A program made the translations under genes and the position numbers. Positions 23,980-32,369 of a stretch of DNA of 34,998 nucleotides are shown piece after piece (position 1 is the first letter of the stretch; every line of letters begins with the position of its first letter). Source of the stretch: JAWOLE01 sp035263845 (GTDB lineage: Bacteria > Acidobacteriota > Thermoanaerobaculia > UBA5066 > Gp7-AA6); assembly GCA_035263845.1 (NCBI GenBank), contig DATFQY010000201.1:1-34998 (forward strand), read 5' to 3'. The notes beneath the pieces were generated by a model that did no database searches, was not told the origin of the DNA, and worked only from the letters and a program-made list of their open reading frames with translations.

Positions 23980-25308
23980 CTAGGCGACTTTGAGCCAGCG
24001 CCAGAGCTCGGGGATCGTCGGGCGCTTGCCGTAGGAGAGGATGCCGACGCGGAAGATCTTCGCCGAGGCCCAGAAGAGAAAGACGATCGTCGCCGAGGTC
24101 AGCACCATGGAGACCGCAACCTGCCAGAACGGCGGCGTGGAGACGAGCACGCGGATGAACATCGTGATCGGCGTGAAGAGGGGGACCATCGAGATCATCG
24201 TCGCCATCCGCGAGTCCGGGTTGAGCAGGATCGGCGTCAGCAGGAACCACGGCGTCATGACAATCAGCATGGCCGGGGCGGTCGCGGCCTGGGCTTCCTT
24301 CTCGGAATTGGCGATCGACCCGCCAACGGCGTAGATGCAGACATAGATCAGGTAGCCGAGCAGGTAGAAGATCAGGAAATAGGGGACGATCGACCACCGC
24401 AGGAACTGCCCGACCGGGATCCCCGACGCCGCCGCGAGGCCTCCGGCCGCCGCCGCGGCAATTCCGCCCATCGCCGCCCACGCCATGACCTGCGTGAGCC
24501 CCACCGCCGCCAGGCCCAGGACCTTGCCGCCGAGGAGCTGAACAGGAGACATCGAGGAGATCAGGATCTCCATGATCCGGTCGGTCTTCTCCTGAACGAT
24601 GCCACGCATGATCTCGACCCCATAGAGGAGCATCGGGATGAAGAGGAGCATCGCGAAGACGATCCCCACGAAGAAGTTCCCGCGCCCGCCTCCCTTGGTC
24701 GCCTCGCCGGTCCGGCTGACCTGGAGCGATTCGAAGGGCAGAGGGCGCAGGGCGGCATCCACGCGGGCCGGATCCATCCCGCTGTCCGCGAGCTTCCTGC
24801 GCGACAGGGCCTGGTTGGCCACACGGGCGATCTCCCGCTCGCCGATCAGGTCCGTCGAGGAGCGGCTGTAGTAGGTCAGCCGGGAGGCGGGGCTGGCCAG
24901 CGCGTCGGAAGGGACGACGAGGACCCCGTCGAGGCGCTCGTTTCCGGGAGCCGAGAGCCTCGAGAGGAACGGCTTCGCCGCCGCCCGCGCGTCGTCTGGC
25001 ACCGTGATGTACTCGACCGACAACAACTCCGGCAGCGACGCCCGGGCCCCCGGAATCTCAGGCGCCTGCCTCGTGATCTCGCGCTCGAGGGACTTCGCGA
25101 GGCTCCTGCTGTCGAAATCCGTCTTCAGGCGGCCGGTCCCGTCCAGGACCGCGATGCGGCGCGCCGTCATCGATCGCGTCGTGAGGACGGCCGGGATGAC
25201 CATCATCCCCGCAAGCAGGAACGGGAAAAGCACCGTCAGGACGACGAAGGACTTCTTCCGGACCGACTGGAGGTATTCCCGCTTGAAGACCGTGTAGAGC
25301 TTCCTCAT
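23980..25308 (-). CDS. ABC-2 type transporter permease (NatB-like)
   Basis: A 442-aa membrane protein. An N-terminal helix (KKSFVVLTVLFPFLLAGMMV) is followed by a ~170-residue extracytoplasmic domain and a C-terminal bundle of five to six helices, the ABC-2 membrane fold of NatB. The segment GIVQEKTDRIMEILISSMSP is the signature coupling region of this family. It pairs with the ATPase at 25305-26237; the ATGA overlap at 25305-25308 couples the two. NatAB exports sodium in Bacillus, but many relatives export peptides or lipids or act in envelope stress; the substrate here is not evident. Confidence 0.92.
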   Translation of the reverse strand: MRKLYTVFKREYLQSVRKKSFVVLTVLFPFLLAGMMVIPAVLTTRSMTARRIAVLDGTGRLKTDFDSRSLAKSLEREITRQAPEIPGARASLPELLSVEYITVPDDARAAAKPFLSRLSAPGNERLDGVLVVPSDALASPASRLTYYSRSSTDLIGEREIARVANQALSRRKLADSGMDPARVDAALRPLPFESLQVSRTGEATKGGGRGNFFVGIVFAMLLFIPMLLYGVEIMRGIVQEKTDRIMEILISSMSPVQLLGGKVLGLAAVGLTQVMAWAAMGGIAAAAAGGLAAASGIPVGQFLRWSIVPYFLIFYLLGYLIYVCIYAVGGSIANSEKEAQAATAPAMLIVMTPWFLLTPILLNPDSRMATMISMVPLFTPITMFIRVLVSTPPFWQVAVSMVLTSATIVFLFWASAKIFRVGILSYGKRPTIPELWRWLKVA

Positions 25309-26237
25309 GACGCGGTCCCGACCGCCGCCGTCGGCGCGGCGCTCCCGACTCGCTCGATGAAGATTTCCTCGAGCGAAGGCTCCACGATCTCGAACCGCGA
25401 CACCCGCAAGCTCGGGACCGCGGCGGAGAGCACCGCCTGGGGATCGGCGCCCGCGCGCAGCTTCAGCTCCGCGCGGTTGGTCTGAAGCGACGATCCCTCC
25501 ACCTCCGGCAGCGCGGCGAGGAAGCTCCCGTCGCCGGAGAACTCCAGCAGCACGTTGTTCTTCCCGAACGAAGATCGCACCTTCGCCAGCTCGCCGGAGA
25601 GGACGACGCGCCCCTCATGGATCAGGACGATCTCGTCCACCGTCTTCTCCGCCTCCGCCATCATGTGGGTGGAGAGCAGGATCGTGCGGCCCTCGGCCTT
25701 CAGCTCGTTGAAGATCCGGCGCACCAGGACCACGTTGACGGGATCGAGCCCCGACGTCGGCTCATCCAGGATCACCAGCTCCGGGTCGTGGAGCAGCGCG
25801 CCGATCAGCTGCACCTTCTGCTGGTTGCCCTTGGAGAGCTCCTCGACCCTCGCATCGCGTTTTTCCCAGAGGTCCAGCCGCGTCAGCCATCGCCGCGCGC
25901 GCTCGCGCACCTCGCTCGTGAGCGGCCTCTTGACCTCGGCGAGAAAGAGCAGGTGCTCGAGGACCTTCATCTTCCGGTACAGGCCCCGCTCCTCGGGCAG
26001 GTAACCGATCCGGTCCCGGGCGGTGTCGCCTCCGTTGCTCGAGCCGAAGGTCTCGATCGAGCCAGAGTCGGGGAGGAAGACGCCCGTGATCATCCGAAGG
26101 CACGTCGTCTTGCCCGCGCCGTTTCTTCCGAGGAGTCCCGTGATCGTTCCCGGCCTCACGGCGAAAGACACGCCATCCACGGCGCGGATGGCGCCGAACC
26201 GCTTCGAGATGTCGCGGACCGCGAGGACCGGCTGCAC
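25305..26237 (-). CDS. ABC transporter ATP-binding protein (NatA-like)
   Basis: A 310-aa ATPase with Walker A GRNGAGKTT, Q-loop region YLPEERGLY, signature LSKGNQQ, Walker B LVILDEP, D-loop SGLD and switch His in STHMM. The ~90-residue C-terminal extension (LLEFSGDGSFLAALPEVEG...) with IVEPSLEEIFIE is typical of the DrrA/NatA group. It powers the permease encoded next. The GTG start at 26237 has no Shine-Dalgarno; TAGGCT lies 10 nt upstream (26253-26248, minus). The operon diverges from the 918-aa SLH protein gene. Confidence 0.93.
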   Translation of the reverse strand: MQPVLAVRDISKRFGAIRAVDGVSFAVRPGTITGLLGRNGAGKTTCLRMITGVFLPDSGSIETFGSSNGGDTARDRIGYLPEERGLYRKMKVLEHLLFLAEVKRPLTSEVRERARRWLTRLDLWEKRDARVEELSKGNQQKVQLIGALLHDPELVILDEPTSGLDPVNVVLVRRIFNELKAEGRTILLSTHMMAEAEKTVDEIVLIHEGRVVLSGELAKVRSSFGKNNVLLEFSGDGSFLAALPEVEGSSLQTNRAELKLRAGADPQAVLSAAVPSLRVSRFEIVEPSLEEIFIERVGSAAPTAAVGTAS

Positions 26238-26247
26238 GTTGTGGAGG

Positions 26248-26253
26248 AGCCTA
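26248..26253 (-). promoter_or_regulatory. Candidate -10 element (TAGGCT) for the ABC operon
   Basis: On the minus strand TAGGCT ends 10 nt before the GTG start. The intervening CCTCCACAAC is not a ribosome site, so a leaderless mRNA is suggested. Confidence 0.35.
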
Positions 26254-26299
26254 TCGCGACGCCATTGTTCAAGGCCTGAACGAGGGGACAGGGTCAGTT

Positions 26300-26331
26300 C
26301 CGTCGCCTGCCCCGGCGCCGGATGGCGACGG
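26300..26331. repeat. Nested inverted repeat in the divergent ABC/SLH promoter region
   Basis: CCGTCGCC (26300-26307) is inverted at 26324-26331 (GGCGACGG). Between them is the 10-bp palindrome CCGGCGCCGG (26312-26321). It lies between the two divergent transcripts and could be an operator or a hairpin. The rest of 26238-26428 shows no clear -35/-10 pair for the SLH gene. Confidence 0.4.
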
Positions 26332-26428
26332 ATGGCCTTCAGAACAGTAGTTTTGCGGGCCTTCCGTCCCTAGACTGAATCTCGAACTTTCCCGGCAAAT
26401 TTTTCCTGACAACTTGCGGAGGCTTCGC

Positions 26429-29185
26429 GTGAGATCCAACCTCTCGGGTCGGTTCCAGGCCTTACTGGCCGTGGCGGCCCTGTTACTCGGCGCGGCCGTG
26501 GCGCGCGGGCAGGAGGTCGCGTACACCTCGCCTGGAATCATCAGCATCACCGGTGTCCCCATGATCTACAACGGCAAGTACGCGATCCAGAAGACGGATT
26601 TCGGATTCCTCTGGCTCGACACCCAGGCCCTCCTGCCGGGCATCGTCCAGGTCGAAGCCAAGTGCGGGCTCGGACAGCCCTATCCGGCGACCGGGATCTT
26701 CGTCCTGGGAGACTGCAACGGCATCACCAGCGTCTCCTCCTCCGGCGATGTCGTCGTCGGCCGGCAGTACTCCGGCCAGTGCGGGGCCGCGACGCAAACC
26801 TGTGGCGGCGGACGGGTCGACGGGACCGGGGTCTTCGGATTCCGCCTCGGCACCTGGGAGTACCTCGGGAACTGGACCGATATCCCGGACTCGACGCAAA
26901 CGGCTGACCTGCAGGGCAGGACCTGGCTGGTCCAGGCGCTGGACACGACCGGGCGCAACTTCAAGTGGAAGTCCTCCGGCAATCCCAATGCTCCGCCCAC
27001 CGCCAACGCCACGGCGACGAACCTCTCCGCCGCGGCCCGGATCGACCAGACGAACTATTACGGCGACAAATGGCAGCTTCAGGACGCCTCCATCACGGTC
27101 GCGCCCCTGACGCGGATCGACTGGGACTTCAACTACAAGACGTCCTTTTCGCCGAATGAGACCGGCTCGCCCGCGAGCGAGTCGAGCGTGATCGGTTACT
27201 TCCCCTGCGATCCGAGCGGCCCGACCTCCGGCAACATCCGCACCGGGGCGAGCTGCATCCAGAGCCTGGGCCTCACCAACCCCGCCGCCACGGGCACGTA
27301 CCGCTTCGCGATGCAGAGCGCCAACTCCAACGGGACGAGCGCGAGCCCGTACGTTTCGCCGGGCACGCAAGTGGTCTGCCCGGAGGCGTTCATCGCCGCC
27401 TACGCCGGGTATTCGGGAACCTGCGCGAAGACCGGGGGCACCCTGAGCATCCTCGTCGGGGGCACCGCCGACGCGACGGCTTCCGAGGGCAACACCGCGG
27501 AAGCGTCCTTCGCCTGGGCCTTCACGGGATCTGGTACGACTAACCTCGCGGGGGGAAGCGTGACGGTGCCCTCCGGGGCCACGGGCTTCACGCTGACCAT
27601 CACGTACCCCGGCGGCTACAAGGCGACCGCTCAGGGCACGGTCTCGCAGGCGAATTTCGTGGCGGGATTCTCCGCCGCGCCCAACCCGGTCCTGGCGAAT
27701 TCCGCCTACACGCTGACCAACCAGATGCAGAAGACGAGCTCGGTGACGCTCAATTCCGTCAACTACGTGGTCAATCCGGGCTCGTGCAATCCTTCGTTCA
27801 ACTCGTTCGCCTCGGCCCCGGCCCTGCCGGCCTCGTTCCTGACGGCCGGCGGGACCGCCTCGCTCCAGTCTCCCGCCACGACCGGCTCCTACTGCGTATA
27901 CCTGAAGTTCAACTACACGGCGCAGACGGGACCGCAGCAATCGCAGATCGCCTGGACCTCCCTGTCGGTGTCGAGCTGGACTCCGAGCCCGCAGATCTCG
28001 ATCACCCCGGCGCCCTTCTGCTTCTCGGGCTGCCAGCTGCAGGCCGGAACGTCCTACACGCTCTCGGATTCCGAGACGATTCTCGTTTCGCCCCATCCCC
28101 CGGCGCAGTGGGACCTGCTGACGCCGCTCGACGTCCCGATCGCCACCTCGAGCGACGCCAGCGCCGGCGTGGTGTGGACCCCGACGACGGCGTGCTCCTC
28201 GTGCCAACTCCAGCTGACGGTAAACGGCGTGTCGGTCACGCTGCCCGTCAACATCTCGGGCTCGCAACAGCAGCTGGCGGTCGGCGCGCAGGGACCCACC
28301 TCGGGCCAGGTGAACACTTCGATGGGCTTCAGCGCGACCGCCGCCGGCGGAGCCTCCCCGTACGGCTACTGGTGGTCGTGCGACGCGGACGCGCAAAACC
28401 CGGTCTTCACCACCGGAGGGTCGTCCTTCAGCTGCTCGTGGACCTCCGTGGGCACGCACTCCGTCCGGGTCAAGGCGAGCGACATGCTGGGCTCGGTCGC
28501 CTACAGCTCGCCGATCTCGGTCACGATCGCGGGCGTGACCTGCGGCGTCTTTACCGACATCGCCGACGCGAGCGTGTGCCCGTTCGTCCTCGGCATCGCG
28601 AACGCGGGCATCACCAACGGCTGCACGCCGACGACCTACTGCCCCAACGACAGCGTCTTCCGCCTCCAGATGGCGGTCTTCCTGGCCCGCGCCCAGAGCG
28701 GAGGCGACGGCTACGTTCCTGCCTCCGGCATGGCGCAGGGACAGCCCTACATCTGCGGGACCTTCGGGGTCTCGCTCTTCTCCGACATCGCTCCCACGGA
28801 CCCGTTCTGCCGGCACGTCCACAAGATCTATGCGACCGGGGTGACGACCGGGACCTCGCCCGGGGTGTTCTCTCCGGCTCCCTACGTGAGCCGGGCCCAG
28901 ATGGGCATGTTCATCGCCCGCGCCATAGCCGGGAGCGACGCCGCGGTGCCCCTGACCTACGGCCCGGATCCGGCGACCGGCCGCAGCTACAGCTGTGACC
29001 CGGCCAACCCGAATCTCCACTACACCGACGTCACGACCAGCGATCTCTTCTGCCGCCACACGAACTACCTCTGGGCGAAGGGCGTGGACACCGGTGTCTA
29101 CGACAGCACGTACCAGCCGTCGAACAACGTCACGCGCGCGGTGATGGCGAAGTTCCTCGCCACGGGCTTCAAGGTCCCGATGTAG
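26429..29185 (+). CDS. Large secreted surface protein with three C-terminal SLH motifs
   Basis: A 918-aa exported protein. A signal peptide (ALLAVAALLLGAAVARG, about 10-28) is followed by an N-terminal region rich in Gly, Ser, Thr and Cys. Ig/PKD-like segments occupy about 300-700 (FVAGFSAAPNPVLANSAYTL; GQVNTSMGFSATAAGGASPY). Three SLH motifs lie at about 705-757, 783-835 and 864-915, with NDSVFRLQMAVFLAR, YVSRAQMGMFIAR and NVTRAVMAKFLA ends. The first shares the unusual CxxFTDxxxxxxCPFVLxI wording with the SLH-propeller proteins. The triple SLH should anchor it to the envelope, as in S-layer proteins. I chose GTG 26429 rather than TTG 26414 because GCGGAGG sits six bases upstream. Probably an operon with the next two genes. 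Confidence 0.85.
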   Translation: MRSNLSGRFQALLAVAALLLGAAVARGQEVAYTSPGIISITGVPMIYNGKYAIQKTDFGFLWLDTQALLPGIVQVEAKCGLGQPYPATGIFVLGDCNGITSVSSSGDVVVGRQYSGQCGAATQTCGGGRVDGTGVFGFRLGTWEYLGNWTDIPDSTQTADLQGRTWLVQALDTTGRNFKWKSSGNPNAPPTANATATNLSAAARIDQTNYYGDKWQLQDASITVAPLTRIDWDFNYKTSFSPNETGSPASESSVIGYFPCDPSGPTSGNIRTGASCIQSLGLTNPAATGTYRFAMQSANSNGTSASPYVSPGTQVVCPEAFIAAYAGYSGTCAKTGGTLSILVGGTADATASEGNTAEASFAWAFTGSGTTNLAGGSVTVPSGATGFTLTITYPGGYKATAQGTVSQANFVAGFSAAPNPVLANSAYTLTNQMQKTSSVTLNSVNYVVNPGSCNPSFNSFASAPALPASFLTAGGTASLQSPATTGSYCVYLKFNYTAQTGPQQSQIAWTSLSVSSWTPSPQISITPAPFCFSGCQLQAGTSYTLSDSETILVSPHPPAQWDLLTPLDVPIATSSDASAGVVWTPTTACSSCQLQLTVNGVSVTLPVNISGSQQQLAVGAQGPTSGQVNTSMGFSATAAGGASPYGYWWSCDADAQNPVFTTGGSSFSCSWTSVGTHSVRVKASDMLGSVAYSSPISVTIAGVTCGVFTDIADASVCPFVLGIANAGITNGCTPTTYCPNDSVFRLQMAVFLARAQSGGDGYVPASGMAQGQPYICGTFGVSLFSDIAPTDPFCRHVHKIYATGVTTGTSPGVFSPAPYVSRAQMGMFIARAIAGSDAAVPLTYGPDPATGRSYSCDPANPNLHYTDVTTSDLFCRHTNYLWAKGVDTGVYDSTYQPSNNVTRAVMAKFLATGFKVPM

Positions 29186-29194
29186 CTTCGGTAG

Positions 29195-29216
29195 ACTCCC
29201 TCCCAGCGGAGGGAGT
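29195..29216 (+). promoter_or_regulatory. Hairpin enclosing the ribosome site of SLH-propeller copy B
   Basis: ACTCCCTCC (29195-29203) pairs perfectly with GGAGGGAGT (29208-29216) around CAGC. The right arm contains the Shine-Dalgarno sequence of the ATG at 29220. The hairpin also lies 9 bp after the stop of the 918-aa protein, so it could either mask the ribosome site or attenuate transcription between the two genes. Confidence 0.55.
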
Positions 29217-29219
29217 TTG

Positions 29220-30380
29220 ATGAAAGCTCGGAAAACCCGCGCCCTCGCGGGAGTCCTGGCCATCGCCGCCGTGCTGATCGGCGGTTCGAGCGCAGCCCTC
29301 CTGGGGATCTGCGGTCCGTTTACGGACGTCGCCGCGGACGTATTCTGCCCGTTCGTCCTGGAGATCTTCTACCTGGGGATCACGACCGGGACGACCGCGA
29401 CGACCTACGACCCCAGCTCGAACGTGTCACGGCTCCAGATGGCGGCGTTCCTCTCGAGGACCGTGGACGGGGTCTTGAAGCGGGGGAGCCGGCGGGCGAT
29501 CCTCGACCAGTTCTGGACGACGCAGAACGCCAGCGTGCTGGGACTCACGACCCTGGGTCCGGAGCCCTCCATGGTTCGATCCGACGGCACCGACCTGTGG
29601 GTGTCCGACGACATCCAGCACGTCGTCTACCGGGTCCGGGGAAGCGACGGGAAGCTCCTCGAGACGTGGACGGGCGCCAACGACGCCTTCGGTGTTCTCG
29701 TCGCCACCGGAAAAGTCTTCGCGGCCTCGAATTCCGGCCTGCATTCTCTCTACCGCATCGACCCGAGCCAGCCCGCCGGAGGCGTGACCACGGTGGCCAC
29801 GAACCTGGGAAGCTTCCCGACGGGGATCACGTTCGACGGGGCCAGGATCTGGACCGCGAACCAGTCGGGCTCGGTGTCGATCATCACGCCCGGCGCGACG
29901 CTGCCGTTTACTGTGACGACCGTCACCTCCGGATTCGTCCTGCCGCTGGGCGCGCTCTACGACGGGTCTAACGTGTGGATCACGGACCGTACGCCCACGT
30001 CCCTCCGCATGCTCGACGCCAACGGTGCGATCCTTCAGTCGGTCACCGTCGGCGGGTCCCCTCAGTTCCCGGTCTTCGACGGGACCAACATCTGGGTTCC
30101 CAATGCCGGTTCCCAAACGGTCTCCGTGGTTCGCGCGTCCACCGGCGCGCTGCTGGCGACGCTCACCGGAAACGGGCTGAGCACTCCCGGAGTCGCGGCC
30201 TTCGACGGCGAACGCGTCCTGGTGACGGACGAAACGAACGACCGGGTCTCGCTGTTCAAAGCGGCCGACCTGTCGGCGATCGGCTTCGTGCCCACGGGAA
30301 CCCCCCCTTTCGGGGCCTGCAGCGACGGCACTCATTTCTGGATTACCCTGATCTCGTCAGGCCACCTGGCCCGTTTCTGA
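29220..30380 (+). CDS. Secreted SLH motif plus seven-repeat propeller protein (copy B)
   Basis: A 386-aa protein. A signal peptide (about 1-26) is followed by the single Cys-containing SLH motif (CGPFTDVAADVFCPFVLEI ... NVSRLQMAAFLSR) and about seven propeller repeats (SDGTDLW, FDGARIW, YDGSNVW, FDGTNIW, FDGERVL, SDGTHFW), ending HLARF. The N-terminal ~90 residues are nearly identical to copies A and C, while the propeller loops diverge, as expected if the blades contact different ligands. The ATG at 29220 was chosen over TTG 29217 because GGAGGGAG precedes it. It lies between the 918-aa SLH protein (34-bp gap) and the 157-aa secreted protein (13-bp gap), probably one operon. Confidence 0.85.
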   Translation: MKARKTRALAGVLAIAAVLIGGSSAALLGICGPFTDVAADVFCPFVLEIFYLGITTGTTATTYDPSSNVSRLQMAAFLSRTVDGVLKRGSRRAILDQFWTTQNASVLGLTTLGPEPSMVRSDGTDLWVSDDIQHVVYRVRGSDGKLLETWTGANDAFGVLVATGKVFAASNSGLHSLYRIDPSQPAGGVTTVATNLGSFPTGITFDGARIWTANQSGSVSIITPGATLPFTVTTVTSGFVLPLGALYDGSNVWITDRTPTSLRMLDANGAILQSVTVGGSPQFPVFDGTNIWVPNAGSQTVSVVRASTGALLATLTGNGLSTPGVAAFDGERVLVTDETNDRVSLFKAADLSAIGFVPTGTPPFGACSDGTHFWITLISSGHLARF

Positions 30381-30393
30381 GGAGGATCCACCC

Positions 30394-30867
30394 ATGATCC
30401 GTCGCGGAGCAGTTCTCTCGGCCGGCGCCGCCCTGTTGCTTGCTGCTTCCACTTCGGCCCAGCAGACGCCGCAGCCGGGGCTCACGGCGTTCGAGAACAT
30501 CGCGGTTCCGATGGCGGATCGCATCGAGGTGTCCCGGCTGGTTGATGCCGGCTCGGTCGCGGTGGACGGCGCCCGCGGCGTCGTCGTCACGGTCGCCGGA
30601 GAGCTGCGCGGCCGCGCCACGCACGACGGAAAAGTCGGAGTCCTGGCGATCCCGGACCTCGCTTTCTTCACCAACCTCTACCGGAGCCAGGGCGTCCTTC
30701 TCTCGGCCGCGGAGTTCTCCGCCAACGTCGCTTCCGGCGACTCGGGCTACTTCATCTCCAAGTCGAAGTACACGGAGGTGGGCTTCGCCCGCTACCGCCT
30801 CCTCCTCTTCAACACGACTGGAGCCCCGGTCTCCGAGAACGTCTACGTCTACCAGTCCCGGAATTAG
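30394..30867 (+). CDS. Small secreted protein of unknown function, SLH operon
   Basis: A 157-aa protein with signal peptide GAVLSAGAALLLAASTSA, cleaved before QQTPQP. The mature part is short, beta-rich and has no Cys. It has FENIAVPMADRIEVSRLVD, a Val-rich strand (GVVVTVAGEL), LAFFTNLYRSQGVLLS and a terminal NVYVYQS. I do not recognise a family. The ATG follows a clear GGAGG that begins directly after the stop of SLH-propeller copy B, so the two are made together. It may be a partner or assembly factor for the surface proteins; this is inferred only from position. Confidence 0.7.
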   Translation: MIRRGAVLSAGAALLLAASTSAQQTPQPGLTAFENIAVPMADRIEVSRLVDAGSVAVDGARGVVVTVAGELRGRATHDGKVGVLAIPDLAFFTNLYRSQGVLLSAAEFSANVASGDSGYFISKSKYTEVGFARYRLLLFNTTGAPVSENVYVYQSRN

Positions 30868-30883
30868 ACCGCGGCCCGGCTGC

Positions 30884-31029
30884 TCAGAAGCGGGCGAGCT
30901 GGATTCGGCGACCCAGATGTTGGACCCGTCGAAGGCGACGGACGTGGGGATCGCGAAGCCGGCCGTGACGGTCGTGACGGACCACGGGATCGAGGCACCC
31001 GGCGTGAATACACACGGAGGCCGAGTCGA
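30884..31029 (-). pseudogene. Decayed SLH-propeller copy (internal deletion)
   Basis: On the minus strand this encodes TPGASIPWSVTTVTAGFAIP and TSVAFDGSNIWVAE, matching the middle blades of copy C. It then passes directly, in a shifted frame, to QLARF-stop (30884-30901), the shared C-terminus. About three blades are missing at the junction, and the upstream part (SLH, signal peptide, first blades) is gone. It sits 20 bp downstream of intact copy C, on the same strand, so it is the remains of a tandem duplicate. Confidence 0.8.
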
Positions 31030-31049
31030 AATCCTTCAGGTCTCCGGTT

Positions 31050-32198
31050 CTAGAACCGCGCGAGCTGGCTCGTCGTGTTCATGACGATCCAAAAGTTCAC
31101 GCCGTCGCTGCAGACGCCCCAGGGGCCGGTCAATCCCGTCGCGACGAACCCTAACGGACTCAGGTCCGCCGCCTTCCAGAGCGAGAGTCGGCCGATCAGG
31201 TCCGTCACCATGGCGCGCTGTCCGTCGAAGGCAACGCCAGCCGGTACCAACAACCCATTGCCGGTCAACGTAGCGAGGACAACCCCTGTCGAAGGGCGAA
31301 TCACCGAAACCGTCCCATCACCGTTGGGGGACCAGATGTTCGATCCGTCGAAGGCGGGACTCTGGGGTGTGGACCCGACCGTCACGGTCTGGAGAACGGC
31401 GCCCGTGGAGTCGAGCTTGAAGAGCTTGCCCTGGCCCCGGTCCGCGACCCAGATGTTCGATCCGTCGAAGGTGAGGTAGTTCGGCTCCGCGAATCCCCCG
31501 AAGGTCGTCACGGTCCACGGGATGCTTGCGCCGGGCGTGATGATCGAAACCGTGGCGCCGTTGCCCGTCCAGACCCTCGCGCCGTCGAAGGTGATTCCGG
31601 CGGAAGCGCTACCCAGGTTCGACGCGACGGTGGTGACCGAGCCGGGAGGCTGACTCGGGTCGATCATGTACAGAATCCCAGGACTGGTTGCGCCGCTCAC
31701 GAGGATCTTTCCCATGGCGGAAATCACGCCATAGGCGGCATCCAGGCCGGTCCACGTCTCCAGAACCTTTTCGTCGCTCGCCCGAACGCGCGTGACGTTG
31801 CCGTCCGTGTTACTGGGGACCCAGACGTCCGCTCCGTCGCAGGCGACCAGGTGCGGCATCGTCCCGACGGTCGTCAGGGCGATAGCCGAAGTGTCCTGGG
31901 TTGTCCAGAACTGGTTCAACGCCGCGCGGCGGCTGCCGCGCTGAAGGGTCCGATCCACCGTTCGCGACAGAAACGCCGCCATCTGCAGCCGGGTGACATT
32001 GCTCGCGGGGTCGTACGTCGTCGCCGTCGTTCCCGTCGTGATTCCCAGGTAGAAGATCTCGAGGACGAACGGGCAGAACACGTCTGCGGCCACGTCGGTG
32101 AAGGGCCCACACAGTCCGAGAAGCGCGCCCCCCGCCCCCGCCGTCAGGGCTGCGGCGAGGCAGACGGCGAGGACTCCACGTGACCGGGAGATGGTCAT
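31050..32198 (-). CDS. Secreted SLH motif plus seven-repeat propeller protein (copy C)
   Basis: A 382-aa protein. A signal peptide (about 1-26) precedes one SLH motif (CGPFTDVAADVFCPFVLEI ... NVTRLQMAAFLSR) and about seven propeller repeats (CDGADVW, FDGARVW, FDGSNIW twice, FDGQRAM, SDGVNFW), ending QLARF-stop like the other copies. GGAGGAAAA precedes the ATG at 32198. It is on the strand opposite to copies A and B, convergent with the 157-aa gene, and followed by a truncated duplicate. It diverges from the DUF1264-like gene across 171 bp. Envelope display is inferred from the SLH motif; the ligand is unknown. Confidence 0.85.
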   Translation of the reverse strand: MTISRSRGVLAVCLAAALTAGAGGALLGLCGPFTDVAADVFCPFVLEIFYLGITTGTTATTYDPASNVTRLQMAAFLSRTVDRTLQRGSRRAALNQFWTTQDTSAIALTTVGTMPHLVACDGADVWVPSNTDGNVTRVRASDEKVLETWTGLDAAYGVISAMGKILVSGATSPGILYMIDPSQPPGSVTTVASNLGSASAGITFDGARVWTGNGATVSIITPGASIPWTVTTFGGFAEPNYLTFDGSNIWVADRGQGKLFKLDSTGAVLQTVTVGSTPQSPAFDGSNIWSPNGDGTVSVIRPSTGVVLATLTGNGLLVPAGVAFDGQRAMVTDLIGRLSLWKAADLSPLGFVATGLTGPWGVCSDGVNFWIVMNTTSQLARF

Positions 32199-32337
32199 TT
32201 TTCCTCCAGCGATTGTTTCGATTGATCTTAGCAGACCTGACGCCGCCGCTCGGAGCTTCGAGGGGACGGAAGCCTGCCTTCTATGAGATAGTCCGCCTCA
32301 GAGCACTCAGTCGCAACCGGGATTTGCTTTTCGAGCA

Positions 32338-32354
32338 CGGCGTGTCTCACGCCG
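32338..32354 (+). promoter_or_regulatory. 7-bp hairpin just upstream of a ribosome site
   Basis: CGGCGTG-TCT-CACGCCG forms a perfect 7-bp stem, 6 bp before the AGGAGGA of the gene at 32370. It may affect translation or mRNA stability. The rest of 32199-32369 shows no clear promoter. Confidence 0.35.
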
Positions 32355-32369
32355 GGCCAAGGAGGAACA

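Noticed and set aside
24041..24334. Plus-strand ORF inside the ABC permease gene
   Set aside because: Antisense shadow; the permease on the minus strand has a full ABC-2 fold and is coupled to its ATPase.
26483..29263. Minus-strand ORF of 926 codons opposite the 918-aa SLH protein
   Set aside because: Composition is Arg/Gly/Ala-rich with no motif; the plus strand encodes a signal peptide and three SLH motifs.
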